Part shown: positions 53,457 to 62,442 of the stretch, one piece after another
Layout: every line of letters begins with the position of its first letter
Numbering within the stretch: the first letter of the stretch is position 1
Assembly: GCA_902621855.1 (NCBI GenBank)
Contig: CACNNQ010000003.1
Coordinates: forward strand, 122,665-186,664
DNA length: 64,000 nucleotides
From: an uncultured Alphaproteobacteria bacterium
GTDB lineage: Bacteria; Pseudomonadota; Alphaproteobacteria; HIMB59; GCA-002718135
Direction: 5' to 3'
The notes under the pieces: generated by a model
Databases searched by the model: none
Told to the model about the DNA's origin: nothing
What the model saw: the letters and a program-made list of their open reading frames with translations, nothing else
Program-made: the position numbers and the translations under genes

Positions 53457-54653
53457 TTATAATTTCAATTCAAAAACAGATGTTGATAAATTTATTTTTT
53501 TTTCGTCTACTAATTTTTTGGGATTTTGAATTTTTTCGAATATCTTAATTTTTTCTGTAAGTGCATTATTCACTAGATATATATAAAATTTATCTTTTTC
53601 TTTAACAGCAGCGTTCCACTCGTTTTCTGTAATATCTAAGGAATTTATCGATTGCCCTTTAGTAGACTTTACTTCAATAAAAATTTCATTTCCGTCTTTA
53701 TCATATGAAGTTATATCCCAACCTGGATATTCATTTATTTCATAATGTTTTTTTATTTTTTTTGCTAGATCTTCTCTGCCAACACTCTTTAAGTTTTGAT
53801 ATTCATTTGAATACACATGTCTCTCTCCTGCTAGGCCCACCTTTTTAGATTCTTGGGTTCTTCTTTTAGATTTTGCTTTAAAGACTGTTGAAATTTTTCT
53901 CTTAGTTTTATTTTTTTCTCTTGGGGTAAATAAAGGTACCTCATACCCAACTTCTACATTTACTGGTTTAACCACATAAGCTTCAGAAATAATATCTAAA
54001 TTTTCAGCCCTTGGATCTTCAACAATTGAGTCATAAGACTCTAAAAAACTATCCAAGTCTTTATACAAAATCTCATTAGATACAGTATTAATATCATAGG
54101 ATTTTGCAAAACAAGTCCCACTTTGAAATGCGCTTACTAAAAATCTCGACGAACCTTTTATAGGTTCTTCAAAACTATTCTGATCTTCCAGTAATTCAAT
54201 TTCACTATTTAAACTTTGAAAGTTGTATTCATTAAATAATTGTCTGAAATGATCGGTAGCCAACTTAATTTTTTCTAAAGACTTATTGTTTCTTCCATAA
54301 ATTAACTCAAATTGATAAGCTCCTAAACCCAGACATAGATATAGTTTCTCTGCTGACCTTGAAAATAAATAAACAATATAAAAGCCTTCTCTTGGACTTT
54401 CTGTAATACTTTTATTCATTATTGCTAACCAAGGAACAGCTGACAAATTTCCTTCACCGACAGACGACTCAACTATATATTTTTTATCATTAACTTTATT
54501 TTTAATTTTATCAGACCACTTATCTATTACTAGATCATAGATAATATGATCTTTTTTAACAATTTTAATATCATATCCTGTTTTAGACTTGCTTTGACAA
54601 TGCAATCTATAAGATTTCCAATTACTTGATATTTGTCTAAGTATATCTTCCAT
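53457..54653 (-). CDS. MrcB_N (DUF3578)-DUF3883 restriction-like protein
   Basis: N-term SSVGEGNLSAVPWLAIMNKSITESPREGFYIVYLFSRSAEKLYLCLGLGAY (MrcB N-terminal-like); C-term VGLAGERHVYSNEYQNLKSVGREDLAKKI...YPGWDITSYDKDGNEIFIEVKSTKG (DUF3883, PD-(D/E)xK-like D...EVK). Confidence 0.8.
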   Translation of the reverse strand: MEDILRQISSNWKSYRLHCQSKSKTGYDIKIVKKDHIIYDLVIDKWSDKIKNKVNDKKYIVESSVGEGNLSAVPWLAIMNKSITESPREGFYIVYLFSRSAEKLYLCLGLGAYQFELIYGRNNKSLEKIKLATDHFRQLFNEYNFQSLNSEIELLEDQNSFEEPIKGSSRFLVSAFQSGTCFAKSYDINTVSNEILYKDLDSFLESYDSIVEDPRAENLDIISEAYVVKPVNVEVGYEVPLFTPREKNKTKRKISTVFKAKSKRRTQESKKVGLAGERHVYSNEYQNLKSVGREDLAKKIKKHYEINEYPGWDITSYDKDGNEIFIEVKSTKGQSINSLDITENEWNAAVKEKDKFYIYLVNNALTEKIKIFEKIQNPKKLVDEKKINLSTSVFELKL

Positions 54654-54753
54654 AAAATATATCTTAACACCTTAAATCAACAAAGTTTAGAATTAATAAA
54701 AAAACTAAAGCTCAAATTAGATTACTAATTGTGGAGAAACTAAAATTTAACTA

Positions 54754-54817
54754 TCAAACGAGTTGCCCCTTTGCCGGTTTTCAAGACCGGTGCTTTCAAC
54801 CGCTCAGCCACACCACT
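54754..54817 (-). pseudogene. truncated tRNA-Ser (UGA), 5' part only
   Basis: Reverse complement AGTGGTGTGGCTGAGCGGTTGAAAGCACCGGTCTTGAAAACCGGCAAAGGGGCAACTCGTTTG has D arm, anticodon arm (CTTGAAA loop) and part of the variable arm, but no T arm or 3' acceptor. Confidence 0.8.
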
Positions 54818-54825
54818 TCTAACGT

Positions 54826-54840
54826 TCCACTTACGCACCA
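54826..54840 (+). repeat. arm-site-like motif copy 3
   Basis: TCCACTTACGCACCA, 77 nt before att copy 3. Confidence 0.45.
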
Positions 54841-54900
54841 GTTGGATTACAAAGTCTTAAAATCTTGTAAAATTTTCTTGCACAAATAAAAGAAAATTTA

Positions 54901-54968
54901 GATCTCAATTGTACATGGCAACCTTGCCAAGGTTGAAGTCGAGGGTTCGAATCCCTTCGCCCGCTCCA
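54901..54968 (+). repeat. att-like repeat copy 3 (3' tRNA-Gly fragment plus 17-nt flank)
   Basis: 68 bp identical to 52406-52473; tRNA-identical part 54918-54968. Confidence 0.92.
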
Positions 54969-55054
54969 ATAAACCCCACAAACTCTCTATTTTGTCTGTT
55001 AAGTTTTTTTAAAACTTTCTAATTTTAAATCCTTATTGTGACACCAGTGGAACA

Positions 55055-55077
55055 GAAAAAATAGTCTTTTAAAGACT
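55055..55077 (-). terminator. rho-independent terminator of the 2OG oxygenase gene
   Basis: AGTCTTTTAAAGACT hairpin followed (minus strand) by a T-rich tract. Confidence 0.5.
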
Positions 55078-55082
55078 TCTAA

Positions 55083-55685
55083 CTAATTTCTTTTCAAAAC
55101 TAAATTAATGTTAAAACTGATGACTATTCTCTCTTCATTTGAAAAATTCTCATTTACAGAATGATCTAAATAACTAGGAAATAATACTAGTCCACCCTCA
55201 ACAGGAGTTATAGAATTTACCATTGCATTAAGTGAGTTTGGCTTGTTTGTTCTAGGGTGGGAGAAGACAGGGGCAGGTCTCGGGTCATAAAATACTATAT
55301 CACCACAATTTATTGGAGCTCTTACATAATAAGCTGCACTAATATCACTATTGCCATGATGGTGTCTGGCATTTGATGCTCCGCCGGTATTAATTATGGA
55401 CCACATACTTGAAATTTTTACAAATTGATTTTTAATGTCCCAATCCATATCATTGAGTAGCTGATTAATCTTTGGAGAAATCATATTAATGAAATCCACT
55501 ACATTTCTTTCCTTCAAATTAAAATCTTGTGAATGCCAGCCTTTTACATTACTCCTTATAACTCCTTTATTGTCTTGAGCCTGTAAACTTTTAATATAAG
55601 TGTATATTTTCTCATTTGTTTCCTCGTAGTTGTCCAGTTTAGACGTCCAAACAGGAGTAGAAAAAAAAAGATTTGGACCAGACAT
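55083..55685 (-). CDS. 2OG-Fe(II) oxygenase-like protein
   Basis: NARHHHGNSDISAAYYVRAPINCGDIVFYDPRP...LFPSYLDHSVNENFSNEERIVISFNINL; start moved to MSGPNLFFSTPVW. Confidence 0.82.
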   Translation of the reverse strand: MSGPNLFFSTPVWTSKLDNYEETNEKIYTYIKSLQAQDNKGVIRSNVKGWHSQDFNLKERNVVDFINMISPKINQLLNDMDWDIKNQFVKISSMWSIINTGGASNARHHHGNSDISAAYYVRAPINCGDIVFYDPRPAPVFSHPRTNKPNSLNAMVNSITPVEGGLVLFPSYLDHSVNENFSNEERIVISFNINLVLKRN

Positions 55686-55743
55686 ATAATTATATTTTAT
55701 TACTAAAATATATTTTAAATAGATCAAGTAAATATAAAACAAA

Positions 55744-57387
55744 ATGACAATACTTAGTGATAAATCAAATTATGAAAGTCTTTTAAAAAATGGAATTCAA
55801 AGTGCTAAATTAGGTAAATTTAAGGAGTCAGAAAATTATTTTATAAAAGCTATAAATCAAAATAAAAATAAGCCTGATGCATATATTAATCTTGCTAATA
55901 TTTTAATATTACAAAAAAGGAATACAAAATCTTTTAAAATTTTACATAATTATATTTCAAATAATACTACCAATTATGAAGTCTCTAATTTTGCTGCTAA
56001 AATTTTTTTAAATTTTAATGCACAAAATGAATTTATAAAACTATGCAAAATACTAAATATAAATAAAAATAAAAATAATAAAGAAAATAGCTTTATTTAT
56101 TTTGTAGAAGGTCAATTTTATGAGAGAAACAAAAATTTTTCAAAGGCAAAAAATTCATATTTTTTATCTATTTCTTGTAATGAAATTTTCTTTGAACCAT
56201 ATTTTAAATTATTTAATATATTTGAAAAAACTAATCAATTACAAGATTTAGAAAAACTAATTATTAAAACTGAAAAGATTTTTAATCAAGAGGAAAACAG
56301 AAATAAAATAAATTTATACAAATCAATATTATTAAATCGAAAAAATAATTTTTTGGATTCTCAAGAATATATTAAAACAAATAAATTGTATGAAAAGTTT
56401 AAAAATGATGACAATTTTTTAATTCAACTCTTAGATTTAGAATCAAAAAATAATGAGAGACTAAATAAATATTCTTATTCATTTAGAAATATTTTGGAAA
56501 GAAATAAATTAATTATAAATAAACCTGAAAATAAAAAATATCAAAACCATAATATGGATAATAATTTTCAAAAGTATAAAAAATTTTATTTTAAAAAAAA
56601 TGTACAACTAATAACTAAGAAATTAAAATACTTAAGTGATGATCAGATCGTGTTTTTAGTGGGTTTCCCACGATCTGGAACCACTCTTTTAGACAGTATT
56701 CTCAGATCTCATTCCCAAATAAAAGTAATAGAAGAAAAACCATATTTGTTAGATTTACGTCATAAATTCTTTGAAAGTAAAAAAAATAATCTTTCAGCTT
56801 TATTAAAAATAACTCAAAAAGAAAAAGATGAAATTAGAAACAACTATATAAACCATGCTATGACTAACATGGAGGGTAAAAAAATTATAATAGATAAATT
56901 TCCATTATTAATTACTGAAATAGGTTTTATTAATTGTATATTTCCAAATGCCAAAATTATTTTTGCTGTAAGACATCCTTGTGATGTTGTGATTAGCTGT
57001 TTTTTTACATCTTTTAAAATTAATGAGGCTATGGTAAAGTTTTTGGATTGGCAAAACACAATTGATTTTTATAATAATGTTTTAGATCTATTTGTATTTT
57101 ATGAAAATGAATTAGATCTAAAATATAAAATTATAAAATATGAAGATGTTGTGCAAAATTTTAAATATCAAATTACTAAATTAGTTGAATTCTTAGATCT
57201 TAAATATGAAAAAAATTTAGAAAAATTTTACGAAACTGCAAAAAATAGATCTCAAATCTTTACTCCTAGTTATACCCAAGTTGTAAATCCACTCTATACA
57301 AGTTCTATAAACCGTTGGAAAAATTATGACCAAAGTAAATTTCTATCAACGTCACTAAGTAAATGGATTGAAAAATTTAATTATTAA
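55744..57387 (+). CDS. TPR-sulfotransferase fusion protein
   Basis: N-terminal TPRs; FLVGFPRSGTTLLDSILRSHSQIKVIEE (PAPS-binding P-loop), FAVRHPCDVVISCFF. Confidence 0.9.
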   Translation: MTILSDKSNYESLLKNGIQSAKLGKFKESENYFIKAINQNKNKPDAYINLANILILQKRNTKSFKILHNYISNNTTNYEVSNFAAKIFLNFNAQNEFIKLCKILNINKNKNNKENSFIYFVEGQFYERNKNFSKAKNSYFLSISCNEIFFEPYFKLFNIFEKTNQLQDLEKLIIKTEKIFNQEENRNKINLYKSILLNRKNNFLDSQEYIKTNKLYEKFKNDDNFLIQLLDLESKNNERLNKYSYSFRNILERNKLIINKPENKKYQNHNMDNNFQKYKKFYFKKNVQLITKKLKYLSDDQIVFLVGFPRSGTTLLDSILRSHSQIKVIEEKPYLLDLRHKFFESKKNNLSALLKITQKEKDEIRNNYINHAMTNMEGKKIIIDKFPLLITEIGFINCIFPNAKIIFAVRHPCDVVISCFFTSFKINEAMVKFLDWQNTIDFYNNVLDLFVFYENELDLKYKIIKYEDVVQNFKYQITKLVEFLDLKYEKNLEKFYETAKNRSQIFTPSYTQVVNPLYTSSINRWKNYDQSKFLSTSLSKWIEKFNY

Positions 57388-57528
57388 CTTTTGAATAATG
57401 TTCCTTTATTAATTTAATTGTTTTTAGAATTCTCTTTTCGTAATCATCAAAATTTTTTCTACCGCTGGCAATTTTTGGGTATTTATGTAATAATTCTTTT
57501 AAATACCTCGGGTATACATTTTTTTTAT

Positions 57529-59040
57529 TCAATGCTTAAATAGCCTTTCTTTTAAAAAATATAATGGTAATTTATTTTTTTTAGCATACTCTATATTTTT
57601 ATGATCATTTATAGAGCCTGAAGGTTGTCCAACAGCTTTACACGAATATTTATTTAATATTTCCAAACTGTCTGTAAAAGGAAAGAAACCATCAGAAACG
57701 CATACAAAATTTTTCTTATATTTAAAATTCCTTGTATATTTGCTTAGTGCGATTTTTAAGGAATCAACTCTATTTGTTTGACCAATTCCCATGCCTAAAG
57801 TCTGTTTATTAGCACTTATAACTATCGCATTTGATTTAACATGTTTCGCAACCTTCGAAGAAAAAATCAAATCATCTATTTTACTGTCAGATACTTTATT
57901 AGAAGCTACAAGTTTTAAAAATTTTCTATTTATTTTATTTGTATCTATATTTTGATATATTTCTCCAAATACTGTTGAACGAACCTCCATGCTATTTAAT
58001 CTAACTTTATCAGTTTTAATTAATATTAATTTCTTTTTCTTTTTTAATATTTCTAAAGCATCTTCTTCAAAATCAGTTGCAGCAATTAATTCAAAAAAAC
58101 GTTTAGATATTTTTAATGCTAGCTTTTTTGTAATCTTCCTATTTAGTAATACAATTCCTCCAAACGCACTCTTACTGTCACTTTCAAATGCTTTCTCATA
58201 AGCTTTTTCAATACTTTTAGACGACGCAACACCACATGGATTGTTATGTTTTATGATTACACATGTAGGTTCATTAAATTCGCTTAGACATTTAAATCCG
58301 CTATCTACATCAATAATATTGTTATAGCTAATATCTTTGCCACTTATTTTAAGATTAAAAATAGATTTATGTTTATCACTAATTATATGTGATTTTTGAA
58401 AAGGATTTTCACCATAACGAAGATCTATTTTCTTATTTGTTATATTTTTTTTATTGAACCACTCACAAATGCCTTTATCATATTGGGCTGTAATTTTAAA
58501 AACTTTTGCTGCCATTTTTTTTCTAAAAATAATATCTGTATTTCCACTATTTTTATTCAAATTTTTAATAAGATTAACATAATCTTTTATACTAGTAATA
58601 GTCGTTACATATTCATAATTTTTACCTGCTGCTCTAATTAAACTAGGGCCGCCTACATCAATCATTTCAATTATCTTGCTTTGATCTTTATTTTTTATAA
58701 ACTTACTAAAAGGATATAAATTTACAATTACTAAATCTATTTTAGGTACATTTAGTTTTTTGAACTCTTTTTGATGTATATTATCGTCTCTTTTAAATAA
58801 TAATGAACCAAATATTTTAGGATTCAGTGTTTTAACCCTTCCGCCTAAAATTTCTTTAAATTTAGTAATCTTTGATACTTCCAAACACTGAAATCCTAAA
58901 GATTTAATTTTTTTACTAGTAGAACCTGTAGAGATAAATAAATAATTTTGTTCGTTTAGGTTCTGACAAAGATATTTCAAATTTTTTTTATCAAAGACTG
59001 ATATTAGTGCATATTTTTTTATATCTTTTCTAAAGACCAT
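57529..59040 (-). CDS. purH: bifunctional AICAR formyltransferase/IMP cyclohydrolase
   Basis: ALISVFDKKNLKYLCQNL, GGRVKTLNPKIFGSLL, LRYGENPFQKSH. Confidence 0.97.
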   Translation of the reverse strand: MVFRKDIKKYALISVFDKKNLKYLCQNLNEQNYLFISTGSTSKKIKSLGFQCLEVSKITKFKEILGGRVKTLNPKIFGSLLFKRDDNIHQKEFKKLNVPKIDLVIVNLYPFSKFIKNKDQSKIIEMIDVGGPSLIRAAGKNYEYVTTITSIKDYVNLIKNLNKNSGNTDIIFRKKMAAKVFKITAQYDKGICEWFNKKNITNKKIDLRYGENPFQKSHIISDKHKSIFNLKISGKDISYNNIIDVDSGFKCLSEFNEPTCVIIKHNNPCGVASSKSIEKAYEKAFESDSKSAFGGIVLLNRKITKKLALKISKRFFELIAATDFEEDALEILKKKKKLILIKTDKVRLNSMEVRSTVFGEIYQNIDTNKINRKFLKLVASNKVSDSKIDDLIFSSKVAKHVKSNAIVISANKQTLGMGIGQTNRVDSLKIALSKYTRNFKYKKNFVCVSDGFFPFTDSLEILNKYSCKAVGQPSGSINDHKNIEYAKKNKLPLYFLKERLFKH

Positions 59041-60551
59041 TTTCTTATTACTTTATTTTTATTAGTAATTCCTTTTATTACTATCTGTTTAGTTTCAACT
59101 GTGGTATTTCTATCTACTATTATACTATCCTCAACTATAAGTTCAACATCACTCTTAAAAATCCACATATTATTAAACTTTGTTCTAAGAATTATATTTT
59201 TTCTATTATTTGTAAAATTAAAAACAATTCCTGAAACTAAATGAAACCTTATATGATAAATAACTTTTAAATTATTTTTGGTTATCGATAATATCGAATC
59301 TTCTCCAACTAGAATATCTGACCCCTTTATGTTGGTAACTTTTCTTTTTACTATCTTACTAAATTTTTTCTGATATCCATTATGTGAACCTTCATAAACA
59401 TATTTTTTATCGTCATTATTTAATTCAAAAGTAACAGATTGAGGGTATTTTATATGAGGATTCCCCTCTTTTATCTCACTGATATTTGTATTTTGAAGAA
59501 TTATTGTTGAGTGTGCAGCACTGTATCTCAGGTATTCAGGATTTTTTCCTAAGCTTTCAGAAGCTCCACAATTTGAAATAATTTTCTCTCCTGAACAACT
59601 AAATTCTATTGATAATGTACCTGCGCTTAAATTCTTTGAGATACTATTATTGTTTGGTTGCACGACATCAAAAAATAATTTTTTGTTTTTGTCACTAAAA
59701 AAAGCTATTCCATTATTTATGCCCTTGAAGTCTCTAGACTTCATATAGCTCTCTTTGTTTATAGATTCTTGAATTATATGTGTATAATTATTATTTCCTC
59801 CATTAAACAAAGGTATTGTTCCATCACTGTGAAAATATTCATTTAAAGTAGAATTCATTATTAAAATTTTATTTTCAATTTTACTAGGGACTTTGGTATT
59901 AAAATACAAAAGAATATTTTTTAACTCATATAAATTGTTCAAGAATTTTGTATGTTCAACCAGGTTATAACTTTTATGCATACCAAAGCCATCAATTTGT
60001 TTATCAATTACTTGGTTTATATAGCTAATATATTTTTCATAATTCTTTTTTAAAATTAAAAGTGTAAGTGTACTCGCTATTAAGTCGTAAGAGCTAATTT
60101 GATCAATTTTTTTTCGTTTAAAATCAAATAAAACTCTATGCATATGATATAATATTATTTTATTTAATATTTTTTTTTCAACAATACTTGATGAAGAATT
60201 TATGAAGTCATAATTATAAATCATATTTATTAATCTTTTAGATGTTAAATCTTCAGACCAAGGATAAAATATTTTATTTTTGTTTAATTGATGCCAACCA
60301 AATATACTTTGTCTAGATAAACTAATACCAATTTTACCACCTAAAATTTCTGAGAAATTAAGAAAGTCAAAGTTATTTACGTATTTTGAGTTTATTTCAT
60401 GAAAATTTTTTTTGAAAATAAAGGATCTTATTAGTTTATAATTACTAAAATCTAATTTTTTAAAATTTAGATTATTAAATGATAAATCCTTGTTTTTTTT
60501 TAAAAATCTTAATCCAATAAATACAAAAAAAACTTTTATTAATGTATTCAT
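59019..60551 (-). CDS. heparinase II/III family protein
   Basis: DGTIPLFNGGNNNYTH, SAAHSTIILQNTNISEI; conserved purH-heparinase-rsmB order. Confidence 0.85.
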   Translation of the reverse strand: MNTLIKVFFVFIGLRFLKKNKDLSFNNLNFKKLDFSNYKLIRSFIFKKNFHEINSKYVNNFDFLNFSEILGGKIGISLSRQSIFGWHQLNKNKIFYPWSEDLTSKRLINMIYNYDFINSSSSIVEKKILNKIILYHMHRVLFDFKRKKIDQISSYDLIASTLTLLILKKNYEKYISYINQVIDKQIDGFGMHKSYNLVEHTKFLNNLYELKNILLYFNTKVPSKIENKILIMNSTLNEYFHSDGTIPLFNGGNNNYTHIIQESINKESYMKSRDFKGINNGIAFFSDKNKKLFFDVVQPNNNSISKNLSAGTLSIEFSCSGEKIISNCGASESLGKNPEYLRYSAAHSTIILQNTNISEIKEGNPHIKYPQSVTFELNNDDKKYVYEGSHNGYQKKFSKIVKRKVTNIKGSDILVGEDSILSITKNNLKVIYHIRFHLVSGIVFNFTNNRKNIILRTKFNNMWIFKSDVELIVEDSIIVDRNTTVETKQIVIKGITNKNKVIRKWSLEKI

Positions 60552-60554
60552 TGG

Positions 60555-61820
60555 TTAACAATTTTTTAGTAAAACAGCAAAGTACCCATCTACCTTATAT
60601 TCATTAATTTTACTTGGCAGAATGGATAAAATATCATTTTTAATAAATCCTTTAGAAAAATGATTATTATTTGTTGTAAAAAGTTTCCCAACCACAAAAT
60701 TTTTATTTTTTTTTAAAAAAATATCAATTTGATCTAGAGTTTCAATTTTTAGAAAACTACATACCATGTATAGGATTGCACCATTTTTGTTTAACATTTT
60801 AGATGCTTTATTTAACATTAATTTTTGAGTTCTAATCAAATTTACTATATTAGGCCCAACTTTTCTAAACAATAATTCAGGATTTTTCCTAATTGTGCCA
60901 ATGGAAGAGCATGGCGCATCTACCACTATAAAATCATATTTTTTGCTTTCTTCAATTTTCTCAAAATCAAGATTTGTAATTTTGGCTTTAAAATTTAATC
61001 TTTTTAAATTTTTCTCCAAAGTTATTATTCTTTTTTTGCTTATATCATTTAGAGTTAAGTTTCTTTTTTTAGAAAGTATTTGAAAGGATTTTCCTCCTGG
61101 CGCAGCACACATATCAAAACTATTTTCACCCAGAATTTTTTCATTTATGTTTATTAAAGGAAGAGAGGATGAGAAATCTTGAACCCACCAACTTCCATCT
61201 TGATATTGATGTATATTTTCAATCTTTTTTTTATTTATTAAGAAACCTGAGTGATCAGACGTTGAATATATTTTCTCTTTAAAAATACTTTTATAATTTT
61301 GATTTTTAAATACTAAATGTAAACTCGGCTCCTCACAAAAACTTTTAATAAAATTTTCCTTTTCTAAATCATTAAAATTAATTGTTTGTTCCTTAAACCA
61401 TACAGGTAAATCTTCAAAATTCACTTTGATTTTCTTTAATAGATTTTTTTGCGATATAATTTTTCTTAGACTCGCATTAATAAATCCAGTGTGTATTTTC
61501 AAAATTTTTCCTACTTCTACACTACTATTTACAACAGCATATTCTTTAAAATTTAAAAAAACTATCTGAGTAACTGCACTAAAAAGCAATATTTGTGCAT
61601 CTAGTTTTGTTTTTTTGTTTATGTAATTCGACAATATTTTTTTTGCATGATAGTAGTATCTCATAGTGTTTAAACAAACATTGTGAATGAAAGCTATATC
61701 TCTAGAACTTAACCCCTCTTTTTCGTCATTGCTAAAAATTTTATCAATAGTTGTTCTAGAATTATAGATCTTAAATAAAATTTTGTGACATTTTAACCTT
61801 AGTTTTGTTCCATTATTCAT
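60555..61820 (-). CDS. rsmB: 16S rRNA (cytosine(967)-C(5))-methyltransferase (RsmB/Sun)
   Basis: FDMCAAPGGKSFQIL, VVDAPCSSIGTIRKNPE; start placed at MNNGTKLRLK because the longer track ORF overlaps tdk. Confidence 0.9.
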   Translation of the reverse strand: MNNGTKLRLKCHKILFKIYNSRTTIDKIFSNDEKEGLSSRDIAFIHNVCLNTMRYYYHAKKILSNYINKKTKLDAQILLFSAVTQIVFLNFKEYAVVNSSVEVGKILKIHTGFINASLRKIISQKNLLKKIKVNFEDLPVWFKEQTINFNDLEKENFIKSFCEEPSLHLVFKNQNYKSIFKEKIYSTSDHSGFLINKKKIENIHQYQDGSWWVQDFSSSLPLININEKILGENSFDMCAAPGGKSFQILSKKRNLTLNDISKKRIITLEKNLKRLNFKAKITNLDFEKIEESKKYDFIVVDAPCSSIGTIRKNPELLFRKVGPNIVNLIRTQKLMLNKASKMLNKNGAILYMVCSFLKIETLDQIDIFLKKNKNFVVGKLFTTNNNHFSKGFIKNDILSILPSKINEYKVDGYFAVLLKNC

Positions 61821-61890
61821 AAAAATTCTAATCTTCTTAATTACTTTTATTTTTTTATATAATATACACAAATTAAAATATTTTAGAATA

Positions 61891-62442
61891 ATGAGAGGAA
61901 ATTTAGAAACTATTGTTGGAGCAATGTTTGCTGGGAAAACAAGCGAACTACTTAAACGAATTTTATGGGCTAAGCACCAAAATAAAAAAATTATAGTAAT
62001 AAAACCCAGTATTGACAATAGATATTCAAACAAAAAAATTATTACACACAATGATCTTAGCCATGATTGCTATTCAATGAAAAACTGGATCAGTGCTTTA
62101 AAGGATTTTGAATTTACTAAAGAAAAAGTTGATGTAGTTTTTCTTGATGAAATTCAATTTATGGACACTGATGACACCTTAAATAATGTTGAAATAATTT
62201 TAAATAAAGGAATAGACGTTGTTTGTGCTGGATTGGATCAAGATTCAAGAGGAAAGCCATGGGAAACATCATCGATGCTTCTAGGATTATCTGATAAAAT
62301 TGTTAAAATTTATGGCTTTTGTAATGTATGCGGTTTTGAAGCAACTAAAACATTTAGAAAAACTGAGGGTGGTGAAAGAACTCAAGTTGGAGCAGCAAAT
62401 ATTTATGAGCCAAGATGTTTGAAACATTGGCATCCAAGATAG
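61891..62442 (+). CDS. tdk: thymidine kinase
   Basis: TIVGAMFAGKTSELLKRI, FLDEIQFM, Zn-binding CNVCG. Confidence 0.95.
   Translation: MRGNLETIVGAMFAGKTSELLKRILWAKHQNKKIIVIKPSIDNRYSNKKIITHNDLSHDCYSMKNWISALKDFEFTKEKVDVVFLDEIQFMDTDDTLNNVEIILNKGIDVVCAGLDQDSRGKPWETSSMLLGLSDKIVKIYGFCNVCGFEATKTFRKTEGGERTQVGAANIYEPRCLKHWHPR

Larger units (their letters stand above)
51246..54968. mobile_element. tRNA-Gly-associated tandem island of two small att-bounded segments
   Basis: Three direct tRNA 3' repeats, two integrase N-terminal stubs, accessory cargo. Confidence 0.8.

Noticed and set aside
53229-53462. 77-aa plus ORF with SYLNRKRKHLIYLLDLRNEL, faintly like an integrase N-terminus
   Set aside because: Similarity too weak and the frame runs through the CTGTGGT repeats; treated as non-coding.
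57377-57532. 51-aa minus ORF with TTG start overlapping the purH stop (LNKKNVYPRYLKELLHKYPKIASGRKNFDDYEKRILKTIKLIKEHYSKVNN)
   Set aside because: Plausible-looking but no family recognised, TTG start, overlaps the end of the sulfotransferase gene; not enough evidence to call.
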